A stretch of 64,000 nt of DNA, taken from assembly GCA_020555865.1 (NCBI GenBank), contig JAJCJJ010000001.1:558001-622000 (forward strand), given 5' to 3'. Made by a program: the position numbers and the translations under genes. This DNA is from a bacterium 210917-DFI.7.65. Its GTDB lineage: Bacteria; Bacillota; Clostridia; Oscillospirales; Oscillospiraceae. Shown here in pieces: positions 17,393 through 26,433 of the stretch (positions within the stretch are counted from its first letter, which is position 1; each line of letters begins with the position of its first letter). The notes beneath the pieces were generated by a model that saw nothing but the letters and a program-made list of their open reading frames with translations, was not told the DNA's origin and made no database searches.

Positions 17393-17623
17393 TCAGTCTA
17401 CAATATCGACGGAAACCTTGGTTCCGGTGCGCTGGGCATAGGAGCGCACCACAGTGCGGATCTCCTTGGCGATGCGGCCCTGGCGGCCGATCACCTTGCC
17501 CATATCCTCAGGGGCCACGCGCAGTTCCAGCGTGATTTCCTCTTGGCCTGGAACCTCCGTTACCGTGACGGCTTCCGGGTGGTCCACCAGGTTTCGGGCG
17601 ATATAGAGCAGCAAGTCTTTCAT
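17393..17623 (-). CDS. khpA: KH domain RNA-binding protein KhpA
   Basis: A 76-residue protein that is a single KH domain with its GxxG loop GRQG (46-49) in VIGRQGRIAKEIR. KhpA pairs with KhpB (Jag) in Firmicutes and binds many RNAs, with effects on cell division and envelope genes. It follows rpsP, its usual place. khpB is not in the window. Confidence 0.92.
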   Translation of the reverse strand: MKDLLLYIARNLVDHPEAVTVTEVPGQEEITLELRVAPEDMGKVIGRQGRIAKEIRTVVRSYAQRTGTKVSVDIVD

Positions 17624-17638
17624 GCCAACTCCTCCAGA

Positions 17639-17875
17639 TTAAGCCTTGGCCTTTTTCAGCAGGCTTCTGACCGTCTCGGTGGGCTGAGCGCCGGTCTTGA
17701 TCCAGGCCTCAGCGCGCTCCAGGTCGATCTTGATCTCTGCCGGGTCGGTGCAGGGATTATAGGTGCCGATTTCTTCGATAAAGCGGCCATCGCGGGGATA
17801 GCGGGAATCGGCGACCACAACTCTGTAGAAAGGAGCGCTCTTGGCGCCCATTCTGCGCAGTCTGATTTTAACCAT
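17639..17875 (-). CDS. rpsP: 30S ribosomal protein bS16
   Basis: A 78-residue bS16, a structural protein of the small subunit. [21 protein letters not shown] is the family start, and IGTYNP and TGAQPTETV follow as expected. It lies 15 bases before khpA and about 95 bases after ffh, with AGGTG before its ATG. Confidence 0.97.
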   Translation of the reverse strand: MVKIRLRRMGAKSAPFYRVVVADSRYPRDGRFIEEIGTYNPCTDPAEIKIDLERAEAWIKTGAQPTETVRSLLKKAKA

Positions 17876-17970
17876 GTTGATTCACCTCCAAAATATTGAT
17901 CCACAAGTGGGGTATATAAATGCGTTGATCAGGGTGACCAAAGCTACATTTATCCATTTTTGGCATGCCC

Positions 17971-19368
17971 TCAGCGCAGGCGCTTTTTACGGCCGAAACC
18001 GCGCAAACCACCGCCGAAGTTGCCGCCCATGCTGCTGCCGCCGCCGAGGCCGGCCAGCGCGCCCAGCTTGCCGCGGCCCTTATACATCTGCTTGGCAATC
18101 TGGTTCATCATGTCATACTGCTTGAGCAGGCGGTTCACGTCGGAAACCTCCAACCCGCAGCCTGCGGCGATGCGCCGCTTACGGCTGGCGTCCAGCACGT
18201 TGGGATTTTCACGCTCATAGGGCGTCATGGAAAGGATAATGGCCTCGCTGCGGTTGAGCACTTTGGGATCCAGTTCTGCGCCTTCCAGCTGCCGGCCCAT
18301 GCCGCCGGGGAGCATAGAAGCGATCTGGGAGATATCGCCCATCTTTTTCATCTCACGCATTTCGTCGAGAAAATCGGCGAGGCTTAGGCGGCTTTTTTTC
18401 AGTTTCCGATCCAACTCTGCCGCTTTTTTCTGGTCAAAGGTCTGCTCGGCCTTTTCGATCAGGGAGAGCACGTCGCCCATGCCCAAGATGCGGGAGGCCA
18501 TACGATCAGGGTGGAACGGCTCGATCATGTCCAGCTTTTCGCCGGTGCCGGCGAATTTAATGGGCTTGCCGGTGGTGGCCTTGATAGACAGAGCCGCGCC
18601 GCCGCGGGCGTCGCCGTCCAGCTTGGTCAACAGCACGCCGTCAATGCCGAGGGCTTCGTCAAAAGCGGTGGCGGCATTTACGGCGTCCTGGCCGGTCATA
18701 GCGTCTACCACCAGAAGGATTTCGTTAGGATGCACGGAGGCTTTGATGTTTTTCAGCTCGTCCATCAGCGCCTCGTCGATGTGCAGCCGGCCGGCGGTGT
18801 CGAGAAACACCATGTCGTTGCCGTGGTCCTGCGCGTGGCGGACGGCGGCTTCAGCGATTTTTACCGGATCGCCCTGGCCCATTTCAAACACAGGCAGATC
18901 CAGCTGTGCGCCGACCACTTTGAGCTGTTCAATGGCGGCGGGGCGGTATACGTCGCAGGCAGCCAGCAGGGGACGCTTGCTGTAATTCTTGCGCATCAGC
19001 CCCGCCAGTTTGGCGCAGTTGGTGGTTTTACCGGCACCCTGCAGGCCCACCATCATTACAACAGTGGGAGACCGGGAAGCCATAGTGAGCTTGGCATTGG
19101 TTCCGCCCATCAGAGCCGTCAGCTCGTCGTTCACGATTTTAATGACCTGCTGAGCCGGCGTCAGGCTATCAAGTACGTCGCTGCCGATGCACTTTTCGGT
19201 GACGGTGGAGACGAAGTCCTTGACGACCTTGTAGCTCACGTCGGCTTCCAAAAGGGCCAGCCGGACTTCACGCATGGCCTCCTTAACGTCGTTTTCCGAC
19301 AGACGGCCCTTGCCGCGCAGCTTTTTGAACGCGGCGCTCAGTTTTTCGCTCAGCCCCTCAAATGCCAT
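17971..19368 (-). CDS. ffh: Signal recognition particle protein Ffh
   Basis: A 465-residue SRP54 homologue. It binds 4.5S/6S RNA and signal sequences and delivers nascent chains to FtsY. The N domain is followed by the GTPase domain with GLQGAGKTT (about 107), DTAGR and TKLDGDARGGAALS; the methionine-rich M domain is at 330-430 (MREMKKMGDISQIASMLPGG). The last 35 residues form a glycine-rich tail ending in a basic patch, RKKRLR, longer than in Bacillus but common in Clostridia. It overlaps ylxM by 11 bases. Confidence 0.97.
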   Translation of the reverse strand: MAFEGLSEKLSAAFKKLRGKGRLSENDVKEAMREVRLALLEADVSYKVVKDFVSTVTEKCIGSDVLDSLTPAQQVIKIVNDELTALMGGTNAKLTMASRSPTVVMMVGLQGAGKTTNCAKLAGLMRKNYSKRPLLAACDVYRPAAIEQLKVVGAQLDLPVFEMGQGDPVKIAEAAVRHAQDHGNDMVFLDTAGRLHIDEALMDELKNIKASVHPNEILLVVDAMTGQDAVNAATAFDEALGIDGVLLTKLDGDARGGAALSIKATTGKPIKFAGTGEKLDMIEPFHPDRMASRILGMGDVLSLIEKAEQTFDQKKAAELDRKLKKSRLSLADFLDEMREMKKMGDISQIASMLPGGMGRQLEGAELDPKVLNRSEAIILSMTPYERENPNVLDASRKRRIAAGCGLEVSDVNRLLKQYDMMNQIAKQMYKGRGKLGALAGLGGGSSMGGNFGGGLRGFGRKKRLR

Positions 19369-19738
19369 TGTCCTGCTCCTTCAATGTGTGCACGGATGCA
19401 CGAATAATATCGATATTCTCCGAAATCTGCCGGTTGTCATATTGCCGGCGGTTGATCTTTTCGATGGCCTCCGCAGCCTGCTCGGCATTGGAAACTGCTT
19501 CGCGGCAGCGCAGAAAGCGGCGGATAATGCCGGTGCGATCTTCAATTTCGGTCATGGCGGCCTCGGCGCGGACAATTACGTCCCGCACCCCCTGACGGGA
19601 AATGCCGTAATTTTCAGCGATTTCGGCCAGGGAGAGGTCTTCGTTGTAATAAAGGTCGAAGAACTCTTTCTGCCGTTCGGTCAGCAGTTCTCCGTAGAAA
19701 TCGAAGAGCATCGTCATGCGATACGGCTGATTTTTCAT
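19358..19738 (-). CDS. ylxM: YlxM family helix-turn-helix protein
   Basis: A 126-residue protein that fits YlxM, which partners Ffh and is thought to tune SRP GTPase activity. It is helix-rich with a sigma-70 region-4-like helix-turn-helix (LTERQKEFFDLYYNEDLSLA, then GISRQGVRD). I start at MKNQPY because GAGGTG precedes it. It is the first gene of the unit, with a near-perfect promoter. Confidence 0.92.
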   Translation of the reverse strand: MKNQPYRMTMLFDFYGELLTERQKEFFDLYYNEDLSLAEIAENYGISRQGVRDVIVRAEAAMTEIEDRTGIIRRFLRCREAVSNAEQAAEAIEKINRRQYDNRQISENIDIIRASVHTLKEQDNGI

Positions 19739-19755
19739 GGAGAACACCTCTTTCT

Positions 19756-19775
19756 GTAAAGTATCGGAACTTTAC
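19756..19775 (-). promoter_or_regulatory. Leader hairpin before ylxM
   Basis: A 7-bp stem (GTAAAGT with ACTTTAC) with a 6-base loop lies between the promoter and the ribosome site. Its role is unknown; it is too short for a known riboswitch. Confidence 0.35.
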
Positions 19776-19785
19776 AACAGGGTGT

Positions 19786-19814
19786 ATTGTACTAAAATCC
19801 AGTCCTGCTGTCAA
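19786..19814 (-). promoter_or_regulatory. Promoter of ylxM-ffh-rpsP-khpA
   Basis: On the minus strand a perfect TTGACA (19809-19814) is 17 bases from TACAAT (19786-19791). Confidence 0.8.
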
Positions 19815-19834
19815 GGGGAAAGCGAAATTTTTTG

Positions 19835-19880
19835 GAAAAAAGAGGGCTGCCGCTGGCCGTCTGGCCGGGACGGCCAGCGG
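19835..19880 (-). terminator. Strong stem-loop between divergent units
   Basis: A perfect 12-bp GC-rich stem (19850-19861 with 19869-19880) is followed on the minus strand by CAGCCCTCTTTTTT. No minus-strand gene leads into it, so it may block stray transcription or belong to the yfmF promoter region. Confidence 0.4.
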
Positions 19881-19908
19881 AAAGTTTGCCGAAAGTTTTT
19901 GAAATGGC

Positions 19909-19937
19909 TTGTGAAACAGCGCTGAAGTCAGTATAAT
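19909..19937 (+). promoter_or_regulatory. Promoter of yfmF-yfmH-lgt-folD
   Basis: TTGTGA (19909-19914) and a perfect TATAAT (19932-19937) are 17 bases apart. A short stem (GGCGCA with TGCGCC, about 19973-19988) follows in the leader. Confidence 0.65.
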
Positions 19938-20005
19938 ACATACAACTGTTTTTTATAATGTGTATAAGAAAAGGCGCATTTTTGCGCCATGGGAGGATTG
20001 ATCCT

Positions 20006-21304
20006 ATGGAAATCATCCGCCGACGGCTGATGCCCGGCGTCCATCTCACGTATATTCAGGAGAGGAAATTTAAAACGAATTTGCTGTCGGCCCAGCTGGT
20101 TTCGCCGCTGCGGCGGGAAACAGCTTCGGCCAATGCGCTGCTGCCTGCGGTGCTGCGGCGGGGTACGGCTCGTTACCCCGATATGGAGTGCTTTTCCCGG
20201 GTGCTGGACGAGCTGTACGGCGCGCGCATCGACTGTACGGTGCGCAAAAAAGGCGAGAACCAATGCATCGGGTTTGTGGCCAGTTTTATCGATGACCATT
20301 TTATCCCCGGCGGGGAAGTGCTGCTGGAACCGATGGCGGAACTGCTGGGGGATCTGGTGTGCAATCCGGCCACCCGCAGCGGCCGCTTTTTCCCGGAGTA
20401 TGTGAAAGGTGAGCGCACGAACCTGGTTGATCAAATCCGCGGGCAGGTCAACGACAAGCGCACCTATGCCGCCATCCGGCTGATCGGCGAGATGTGCCGG
20501 GCGGAGGCCTATGGTGTGGGCCGTCTGGGCAGCGAACAGGAAGCGAAAAAACTTTCCCCCGGCCGCCTGCACAAACGCTATTGTGCACTGCTGAACAGCG
20601 CGCAACTGGAGCTGTTCTATTGCGGCAGCGCGGAGCTTGCACGCGTGGAGCATGCGCTGCTGGCGGCATTCAGCGCCCTGCCCCGCGCCGATGTGCTGGA
20701 GGCGGTGCAGACCATGCCGCATTCCGGCGCCGGTGAGGCGCGCTATGTGAGCGAGGAAATGGATGTGACCCAGGGTAAGCTGGCCATTGGTTTTTCCTGC
20801 CAGAGCCGGGACTATCCGGCGCTGCTGCTCTTTAATATGATTTACGGCGGCAGTGCTACGTCTAAATTGTTTCTCAATGTGCGCGAAAAGGAATCGCTGT
20901 GTTATTATGCTTCGTCTGTGCTGCACAGACAGAAGGATATAATTACGCTCTCCAGCGGCATCGAGGTGGAAAATTATGAGCGTGCCTTTGACGAAATCAT
21001 GGCCCAGCTTTCCGCTGCCCAGCGGGGCGAGATCGAGGACTGGGAAGAGAACGGCGCCCGGAGCACCATGCGCCATGTCCTTCGGACAATGGGCGATAGC
21101 ATGAGCCAGCTGGAAGACTTTTATCTGGGTCAGGCGGTCACCGGTACTACGGACACCGTGGAAAGCCTGGCGGCAGATCTGGACGCTGTGACGCGCGAGC
21201 GCATGCTGGAAGCGGCTGCAGGCATCCGGCTGGATACTGTGTATTTCCTGCGCAGTTTCCGCGGCGCGGCGCAGAAGCCGGAAGAGAAGGAGGGAGTGCT
21301 GTGA
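20006..21304 (+). CDS. yfmF: M16 peptidase-like protein YfmF
   Basis: A 432-residue M16-fold protein. It is the inactive partner of the YfmF/YfmH pair, which current annotation links to 5-aminopentanol modification of elongation factor P in Firmicutes. The zinc motif HxxEH is missing: the matching place reads LLPAVLRRGTARYPDM. C-terminal M16 features such as SATSKLFLNVREKESLCYYA are kept. I start at MEIIRRR, with GGGAGG upstream. Its stop overlaps the GTG of yfmH by four bases. Confidence 0.88.
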   Translation: MEIIRRRLMPGVHLTYIQERKFKTNLLSAQLVSPLRRETASANALLPAVLRRGTARYPDMECFSRVLDELYGARIDCTVRKKGENQCIGFVASFIDDHFIPGGEVLLEPMAELLGDLVCNPATRSGRFFPEYVKGERTNLVDQIRGQVNDKRTYAAIRLIGEMCRAEAYGVGRLGSEQEAKKLSPGRLHKRYCALLNSAQLELFYCGSAELARVEHALLAAFSALPRADVLEAVQTMPHSGAGEARYVSEEMDVTQGKLAIGFSCQSRDYPALLLFNMIYGGSATSKLFLNVREKESLCYYASSVLHRQKDIITLSSGIEVENYERAFDEIMAQLSAAQRGEIEDWEENGARSTMRHVLRTMGDSMSQLEDFYLGQAVTGTTDTVESLAADLDAVTRERMLEAAAGIRLDTVYFLRSFRGAAQKPEEKEGVL

Positions 21305-22584
21305 AAGAGACACACTATCCTAAACTGGAGGAGAGGATATTCCGCCAGACATGCGACAACGGCCTGCGGCTGTTTGTGGTACCCAAACGTGGATTTGCCA
21401 AGAATTACGCTTTTTTCGCTACAAACTACGGCAGTATGGATATGCGCTTTTGCCTGAACGGGGAATGGAAGGAAACGCCTGCAGGCGTGGCCCATTATCT
21501 TGAGCATAAAATGTTCGACACGAAAGACGGCAACGCGCTGCAGGAGTTGTCCCAGCTGGGGGCTGAGCCGAACGCTTTTACCAGCGACGCGATCACCGGC
21601 TATTATTTTACTGCTACGGAACATTTTGAGGAGAGTCTGCGCATTTTGCTCTCGTTTGTTTCTGTGCCATATTTTACAGAAGAGAGCGTGTCCAAGGAGC
21701 AGGGGATCATCGGCCAGGAAATCCGCATGATTGAGGACGATCCCAACTGGCAGGTTTATGCAAATCTTTTGAAAGGGCTGTATCGCAGCCATCCGGCCCG
21801 TATCCCTGTGGCAGGCAGTGTGGAGTCCATTGCCGGCATCACTGCAGAGATGCTTTATGACTGCCATCGGGCCTTTTATGATCCTGCCAATATGGCCCTG
21901 TGCGTGGTGGGGGACGTGGATCCGGAAGAAATCCTGCGCATTGCAAACGAGGTGCTTCCTGCGGGAGCGCACCCGCGGATCGAGCGGGATTATGGCGCCG
22001 AAGAGAACGAAACAGCCGCTGCGCCTGCAGTGGAAACGGCTATGGAGGTTTCTCTGCCGCTGTTTTTGTGCGGCTACAAATGCGACGGCGTGCCGGATGG
22101 GGAAGAAAATCTGCGCCAGGAACTGATTGGCAACATGGCCTGCGATATCCTTTTCGGCGAGTCCAGTCCGCTGTACAATCGGCTATATACCGAAGGTTTG
22201 ATCAACGGCGAGTTTGGCGGCGGGTATGAACTGCTGCCCGGTATTTCTTTTGTGGTTACAGGCGGCGAGAGCAAAAGTCCGCGCAAAGTGCATCTGGCCA
22301 TTATGGAAGAAGCGGAACGGCTGAACCGCGAGGGGGTAAGCGACCAGCTGTGGCAGCAAATCCGCCGTGCGACCTACGGCGGTTTGCTGCGCGGGCTGAA
22401 TTCTTTTGAGAGCATCGCAGTGGGGGTGGTGGAATCGGCCTTCCGCGGCTATGACTATTTCCGATTCCCGGAGATTTTCGCATCCATTGAAAAGGTGGAT
22501 GTGGAGCAGTTTATCTCTGAAAATATCACGCCCGACCGGGCGACCATTTCCATGATCCATCCCAAACAGAAAAGTGAGGCGTAA
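21301..22584 (+). CDS. yfmH: M16 zinc peptidase YfmH
   Basis: A 427-residue M16 peptidase with the inverted zinc motif HYLEH (His65, Glu68, His69) and a downstream glutamate in the KEQGIIGQEIRM region. It forms the active half of the pair with YfmF and probably trims a protein or peptide in the cytoplasm; the EF-P link comes from family annotation. It starts with GTG in a GTGA overlap. efp itself is not in this window. Confidence 0.9.
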   Translation: MKETHYPKLEERIFRQTCDNGLRLFVVPKRGFAKNYAFFATNYGSMDMRFCLNGEWKETPAGVAHYLEHKMFDTKDGNALQELSQLGAEPNAFTSDAITGYYFTATEHFEESLRILLSFVSVPYFTEESVSKEQGIIGQEIRMIEDDPNWQVYANLLKGLYRSHPARIPVAGSVESIAGITAEMLYDCHRAFYDPANMALCVVGDVDPEEILRIANEVLPAGAHPRIERDYGAEENETAAAPAVETAMEVSLPLFLCGYKCDGVPDGEENLRQELIGNMACDILFGESSPLYNRLYTEGLINGEFGGGYELLPGISFVVTGGESKSPRKVHLAIMEEAERLNREGVSDQLWQQIRRATYGGLLRGLNSFESIAVGVVESAFRGYDYFRFPEIFASIEKVDVEQFISENITPDRATISMIHPKQKSEA

Positions 22585-22589
22585 TCTTT

Positions 22590-23513
22590 TTGAACAGTTT
22601 TATGCGGGAAATGCCCGTCAGTTTTCCGGGCCTGTTTCCCGGACTTGAGATCAATATCGATCCTGTGGCGCTGCATATCGGCCACGGAATTTACTGGTAC
22701 GGCATTATTATTGCCTGCGGCTTTTTGCTGGCGGTGTTGTTTTGCTCGCGCTGTGCCGATCGGTACGGCATTGAAAAGGATCATTTGTATGATATGCTTT
22801 TGATTGCCACCCCCATCAGCATTGTCGGCGCCCGAGCCTACTATGTCATTTTTTATCTGGATCTGTTCCGAAATGCCGACGGCAGTATCGACTGGCCCAG
22901 CACCATTGCCATTTGGGACGGTGGACTTGCCATTTACGGCGGCGTGATCGCTGCAGTGCTGACGGTGTATTTTTTCTGCCGTTGGAAAAAAATCAAGGTG
23001 GGCGCCATGCTGGATCTGGGCTGTATGGGGCTGCTCATCGGCCAAATGATCGGCCGGTGGGGCAATTTCATCAACCGCGAGGCGTTTGGTGCGGAAACTA
23101 CGCTGCCTTGGCGTATGCGTTTGTGGGAGAGCGCAGATCATTTTATCGAAGTGCACCCCACGTTTTTCTATGAAAGTCTGTGGAATTTAATCGGTTTGCT
23201 GCTGATCGTTCTGGTTGTGGAGAAGTGCCGCAAATTTGATGGGGAGAATTTTTTGTTCTATCTGTTCTGGTATGGCCTTGGCCGCGCCTGGATTGAGGGA
23301 CTGCGCACCGACAGCCTGTATCTGTTCGACTGGACGCTGCTGGGTGCGCCGATCCGTGTATCCCAGTTGCTGAGCGTGGTGCTGTGTGTCATGGCGGCGG
23401 TGCTGCTGGTCTATCAGTTGAAATTCCGACGCCATGATCCATCAGATTTGTATGTGCACCAGGTGAAGGCGGCGCAATCGCAGGAAAAAGGAGAGAGAAG
23501 TCATGGCAATTAA
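22590..23513 (+). CDS. lgt: Prolipoprotein diacylglyceryl transferase
   Basis: A 307-residue inner membrane enzyme with about seven helices. It moves diacylglycerol from phosphatidylglycerol to the lipobox cysteine of prolipoproteins. The family signature GRWGNFINREAFG is present near 150, with IWDGGLAIYGGVI before it and HPTFFYESLWN after. The start is probably the TTG at 22590, ten bases after GAGG; an ATG at 22602 is the alternative. It overlaps folD by 11 bases. The lipoprotein at 46020 is a likely substrate. Confidence 0.95.
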   Translation: MNSFMREMPVSFPGLFPGLEINIDPVALHIGHGIYWYGIIIACGFLLAVLFCSRCADRYGIEKDHLYDMLLIATPISIVGARAYYVIFYLDLFRNADGSIDWPSTIAIWDGGLAIYGGVIAAVLTVYFFCRWKKIKVGAMLDLGCMGLLIGQMIGRWGNFINREAFGAETTLPWRMRLWESADHFIEVHPTFFYESLWNLIGLLLIVLVVEKCRKFDGENFLFYLFWYGLGRAWIEGLRTDSLYLFDWTLLGAPIRVSQLLSVVLCVMAAVLLVYQLKFRRHDPSDLYVHQVKAAQSQEKGERSHGN

Positions 23514-24345
23514 ACTGGATGGCAAGGCGCTGGCCGAAAAAATGCGCGCTCAGATCCGTGAGGAAACGGAAAGTTTGGCCCGGCGCCCGACGCTGGCGGT
23601 GATTTTGGTGGGGGAGAATCCGGCCTCACAGGTGTATGTGCGCAATAAGGAAAAGGACTGCGTCGAGTGCGGCATCTTAAGCCAGAGCTATCGTTTGCCG
23701 GCGCAAACCAGTGAGGCGCAGCTTCTGGAGCTGATCGATGTGCTCAATGAAAATGACCGGGTGGACGGCATTTTGGTGCAACTGCCCCTGCCGGAGCATA
23801 TTTCCCAGGAAAAGGTGCTGCACGCCATTCGGCCAGATAAAGATGTAGACGCATTTCATCCGTTCAACGTAGGTAAGATCGTCACCGGTGAGCAGGGGTT
23901 TCTGCCCTGTACGCCGGCAGGCGTGATGGCCCTGCTGCGGGAATATGAAATCGATATTGCGGGAAAAGACTGCGTTGTGGTGGGCCGCAGCAACATCGTC
24001 GGTAAGCCCATGGCGCTGCTGCTGCTGCGGGAAAACGGCACGGTGACCATCTGTCACTCCAAGACGGCCCATCTGTCAGAGGTGACAGCCCGTGCGGATA
24101 TCCTGGTTTCCGCGGTGGGAAAGACGGGCTTTATCACCGGCGATATGGTCAAGGAAGGCGCTGTCGTTGTGGATGTGGCTATGAACCGCGATGCAGAAGG
24201 CAAGCTCTGCGGCGACTGTGTGTTCGACGAGGTGGAGAAAAAAGCCTCTTACATTACGCCGGTGCCCGGCGGCGTTGGTCCCATGACACGCTTGGTGCTG
24301 ATGCAGAACACCCTTGCAGCGGCAAACGCCCATCTGCAGGGCTGA
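23503..24345 (+). CDS. folD: Methylenetetrahydrofolate dehydrogenase/cyclohydrolase
   Basis: A 280-residue FolD that interconverts methylene-, methenyl- and 10-formyl-tetrahydrofolate with NADP. The catalytic Tyr-x3-Lys lies in YVRNK (45-49), and the cofactor motif VVGRSNIVGKPM and the C-terminal PVPGGVGPMT are present. AAAGGAG lies before its ATG inside the end of lgt. The next gene, fhs, makes its substrate 10-formyl-tetrahydrofolate but is under a separate riboswitch. Confidence 0.97.
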   Translation: MAIKLDGKALAEKMRAQIREETESLARRPTLAVILVGENPASQVYVRNKEKDCVECGILSQSYRLPAQTSEAQLLELIDVLNENDRVDGILVQLPLPEHISQEKVLHAIRPDKDVDAFHPFNVGKIVTGEQGFLPCTPAGVMALLREYEIDIAGKDCVVVGRSNIVGKPMALLLLRENGTVTICHSKTAHLSEVTARADILVSAVGKTGFITGDMVKEGAVVVDVAMNRDAEGKLCGDCVFDEVEKKASYITPVPGGVGPMTRLVLMQNTLAAANAHLQG

Positions 24346-24393
24346 CCGAAGAAGAAAAGGTGCGTTTGTTTCCCATCTTTTTCTGCTTTTATC

Positions 24394-24423
24394 TTGACAA
24401 TAGCGGCCCGGTTGTGCTATGTT
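24394..24423 (+). promoter_or_regulatory. Promoter of the ZTP leader and fhs
   Basis: A perfect TTGACA (24394-24399) is 18 bases from TATGTT (24418-24423), just upstream of the aptamer. Confidence 0.7.
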
Positions 24424-24430
24424 GAATACG

Positions 24431-24503
24431 CTATATGACTGACGGAAGTGGGAGTGACCACATGGAGTATAGCAACGAAACATGCCGACCGTCTGGGCGC
24501 ACC
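24431..24503 (+). promoter_or_regulatory. ZTP riboswitch (pfl RNA)
   Basis: P1 pairs CTATA (24431-24435) with TATAG (24468-24472); P2 pairs GTGG with CCAC (24448-24461). The conserved GACGGAAG and the 3' domain GCCGACCGTCTGGGC match the pfl consensus, and GACGG pairs with CCGTC as the pseudoknot. This RNA senses ZTP or ZMP, which build up when 10-formyl-tetrahydrofolate is short. The 3' strand is shared with the terminator stem, so ligand binding should allow read-through into fhs. Confidence 0.92.
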
Positions 24504-24525
24504 TTTTTTGGTGCGCCCTTTTTTG
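24495..24525 (+). terminator. Riboswitch-controlled terminator before fhs
   Basis: A perfect 9-bp stem (24495-24503 with 24510-24518) followed by six T. It overlaps the CTGGGC of the ZTP aptamer, so the two folds exclude each other. Confidence 0.92.
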
Positions 24526-24581
24526 TTCCGCAATCGGTGTAAAGGGAAATACATTTACATAACGAAAAGGAGAGATTTCTT

Positions 24582-26258
24582 ATGGCAACCTTTAAAAGCG
24601 ATATTGAGATCGCCCAGGAATGCAAAATGCTGCCCATCTGCGATGTAGCTGCCGCTGCAGGAATCAGCGAGGATCTGCTGGAGTATTATGGCAAGTACAA
24701 GGCAAAACTCGACATTACAGCGCTGAAAGACCGGCCTGCCAAGGGCAAACTGATTTTGGTCACGGCCATCAATCCCACTCCTGCGGGCGAGGGAAAAACC
24801 ACTACCAGCGTTGGTCTGGCAGACGGACTGCGCAAGTTGGGCAAGAACGCTATGCTGGCGCTGCGTGAACCGTCCCTCGGGCCGGTATTTGGCGTCAAGG
24901 GCGGTGCTGCCGGCGGCGGTTATGCTCAGGTGGTGCCGATGGAAGACATCAATCTGCACTTTACTGGAGATTTTCATGCCATCGGCGCGGCGAATAACCT
25001 GCTGGCAGCCATGCTGGACAACCATATTCAGCAGGGCAATGCGTTGGGGATTGATGTGAAAAAGATTGCCTGGAAACGCTGTGTGGATATGAACGACCGT
25101 CAGCTGCGCAACATCGTGGACGGCTTGGGCGGCCGGATGCAGGGCGTGCCCCGGGAGGACGGCTTTGACATCACCGTGGCCAGCGAAGTGATGGCTGTTT
25201 TCTGCCTGGCCACGGATCTGATGGATCTGAAAGCGCGCCTTGGCCGCATCATTGTGGCCTACACTTACGACGATAAACCAGTCACCGCCCATGATCTGCA
25301 TGCTGAGGGTGCCATGGCAGCTTTGCTGAAAGACGCGATCAAACCCAATCTGGTGCAGACATTGGAGGGCACGCCCGCCATTGTCCACGGCGGTCCCTTT
25401 GCCAACATTGCCCATGGCTGCAACAGCGTGGAGGCCACTACCACTGCGATGAAGCTCAGCGATTATGTAGTCACCGAGGCCGGTTTCGGCGCGGATCTTG
25501 GCGCGCAGAAATTCCTGGATATCAAGTGCCGCCTGGCAGGTCTTAAACCCGATGCCTGCGTCATTGTGGCCACCGTGCGCGCCCTCAAGCACCACGGCGG
25601 CGTGGCCAAGGCTGACCTGAATCAGGAAAACCTGGAAGCGCTGAAAAAAGGCCTGCCCAACCTTCTCAAACATGTGGAGAACATCACAAGGGTTTATGGT
25701 TTGCCTGCTGTGGTGGCTATCAATAAGTTCTATACCGATACAGATGCTGAACTGAACATGATTGCCGAAGCCTGCAAGGAATATGGCGTCAATGTGGCGC
25801 TTTCCGATGTATGGGGCCGCGGCGGCGAAGGCGGAAAAGAGCTGGCCGCCGAAGTGCTGCGCGTCATCGAGGAAGAGCCGAATCACTTCCGTTTTTCGTA
25901 TGCGGATGATTTGAGCCTCAAAGAGAAAATTCTGTCGATTGTGCGCAATATCTATGGCGGAAGCGCCGTGGTGTACGAAAGTACGGCGGAAAAAGAACTG
26001 GCGAAACTGGAGGCGCTGGGCTTTGGCAAGCTTCCGATTTGCATGGCCAAGACGCAGTACTCGCTGTCCGACGATGCGGCCAAACTGGGCGCGCCCAAGG
26101 ATTTCACTGTTACAGTCAAAAAAGTGCGAGTCAGTGCCGGCGCAGGCTTTGTGGTAGTGCAGACCGGCGATATCATGACGATGCCGGGTCTTCCCAAAGT
26201 TCCTGCCGCCGAGAAAATTGATGTGGATGAAAACGGCGTGATTACAGGGCTTTTCTGA
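24582..26258 (+). CDS. fhs: Formate-tetrahydrofolate ligase
   Basis: A 558-residue ligase that makes 10-formyl-tetrahydrofolate from formate, ATP and tetrahydrofolate for purine and formyl-Met synthesis. The P-loop-like [14 protein letters not shown] lies at about 66-79; [23 protein letters not shown] and [15 protein letters not shown] segments are as in the family. AAAGGAG precedes the ATG. It is a single gene under the ZTP riboswitch and ends at its own terminator. Confidence 0.98.
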   Translation: MATFKSDIEIAQECKMLPICDVAAAAGISEDLLEYYGKYKAKLDITALKDRPAKGKLILVTAINPTPAGEGKTTTSVGLADGLRKLGKNAMLALREPSLGPVFGVKGGAAGGGYAQVVPMEDINLHFTGDFHAIGAANNLLAAMLDNHIQQGNALGIDVKKIAWKRCVDMNDRQLRNIVDGLGGRMQGVPREDGFDITVASEVMAVFCLATDLMDLKARLGRIIVAYTYDDKPVTAHDLHAEGAMAALLKDAIKPNLVQTLEGTPAIVHGGPFANIAHGCNSVEATTTAMKLSDYVVTEAGFGADLGAQKFLDIKCRLAGLKPDACVIVATVRALKHHGGVAKADLNQENLEALKKGLPNLLKHVENITRVYGLPAVVAINKFYTDTDAELNMIAEACKEYGVNVALSDVWGRGGEGGKELAAEVLRVIEEEPNHFRFSYADDLSLKEKILSIVRNIYGGSAVVYESTAEKELAKLEALGFGKLPICMAKTQYSLSDDAAKLGAPKDFTVTVKKVRVSAGAGFVVVQTGDIMTMPGLPKVPAAEKIDVDENGVITGLF

Positions 26259-26316
26259 TTGGAATCCATTCGGGCCATTTTCGGCGGAGTATTTGAACAA
26301 CACAATCGTTTTTTGC

Positions 26317-26356
26317 AAAAAGGCAGGGCTGCTTCTCCAGGCAGCCCTGCCTTTTT
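26317..26356 (+). terminator. Terminator after fhs
   Basis: A perfect 16-bp stem with an 8-base loop (26317-26332 with 26341-26356) ending in five T. Confidence 0.92.
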
Positions 26357-26391
26357 ACAATTATTTTACCAGGAGAAAGGAAAATTTTTTC

Positions 26392-26420
26392 TTGACATTT
26401 CTGGAAAATAGCTCTATCAT
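26392..26420 (+). promoter_or_regulatory. Promoter of the fatty acid operon
   Basis: A perfect TTGACA (26392-26397) is 17 bases from TATCAT (26415-26420). Transcription would start near 26427, just before the tandem palindromes. Confidence 0.75.
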
Positions 26421-26433
26421 AATGCTCGAATTA

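Noticed and set aside
24555..26318. A long open frame antisense to fhs
   Set aside because: It is a shadow of a clearly real gene and would cross the fhs terminator.
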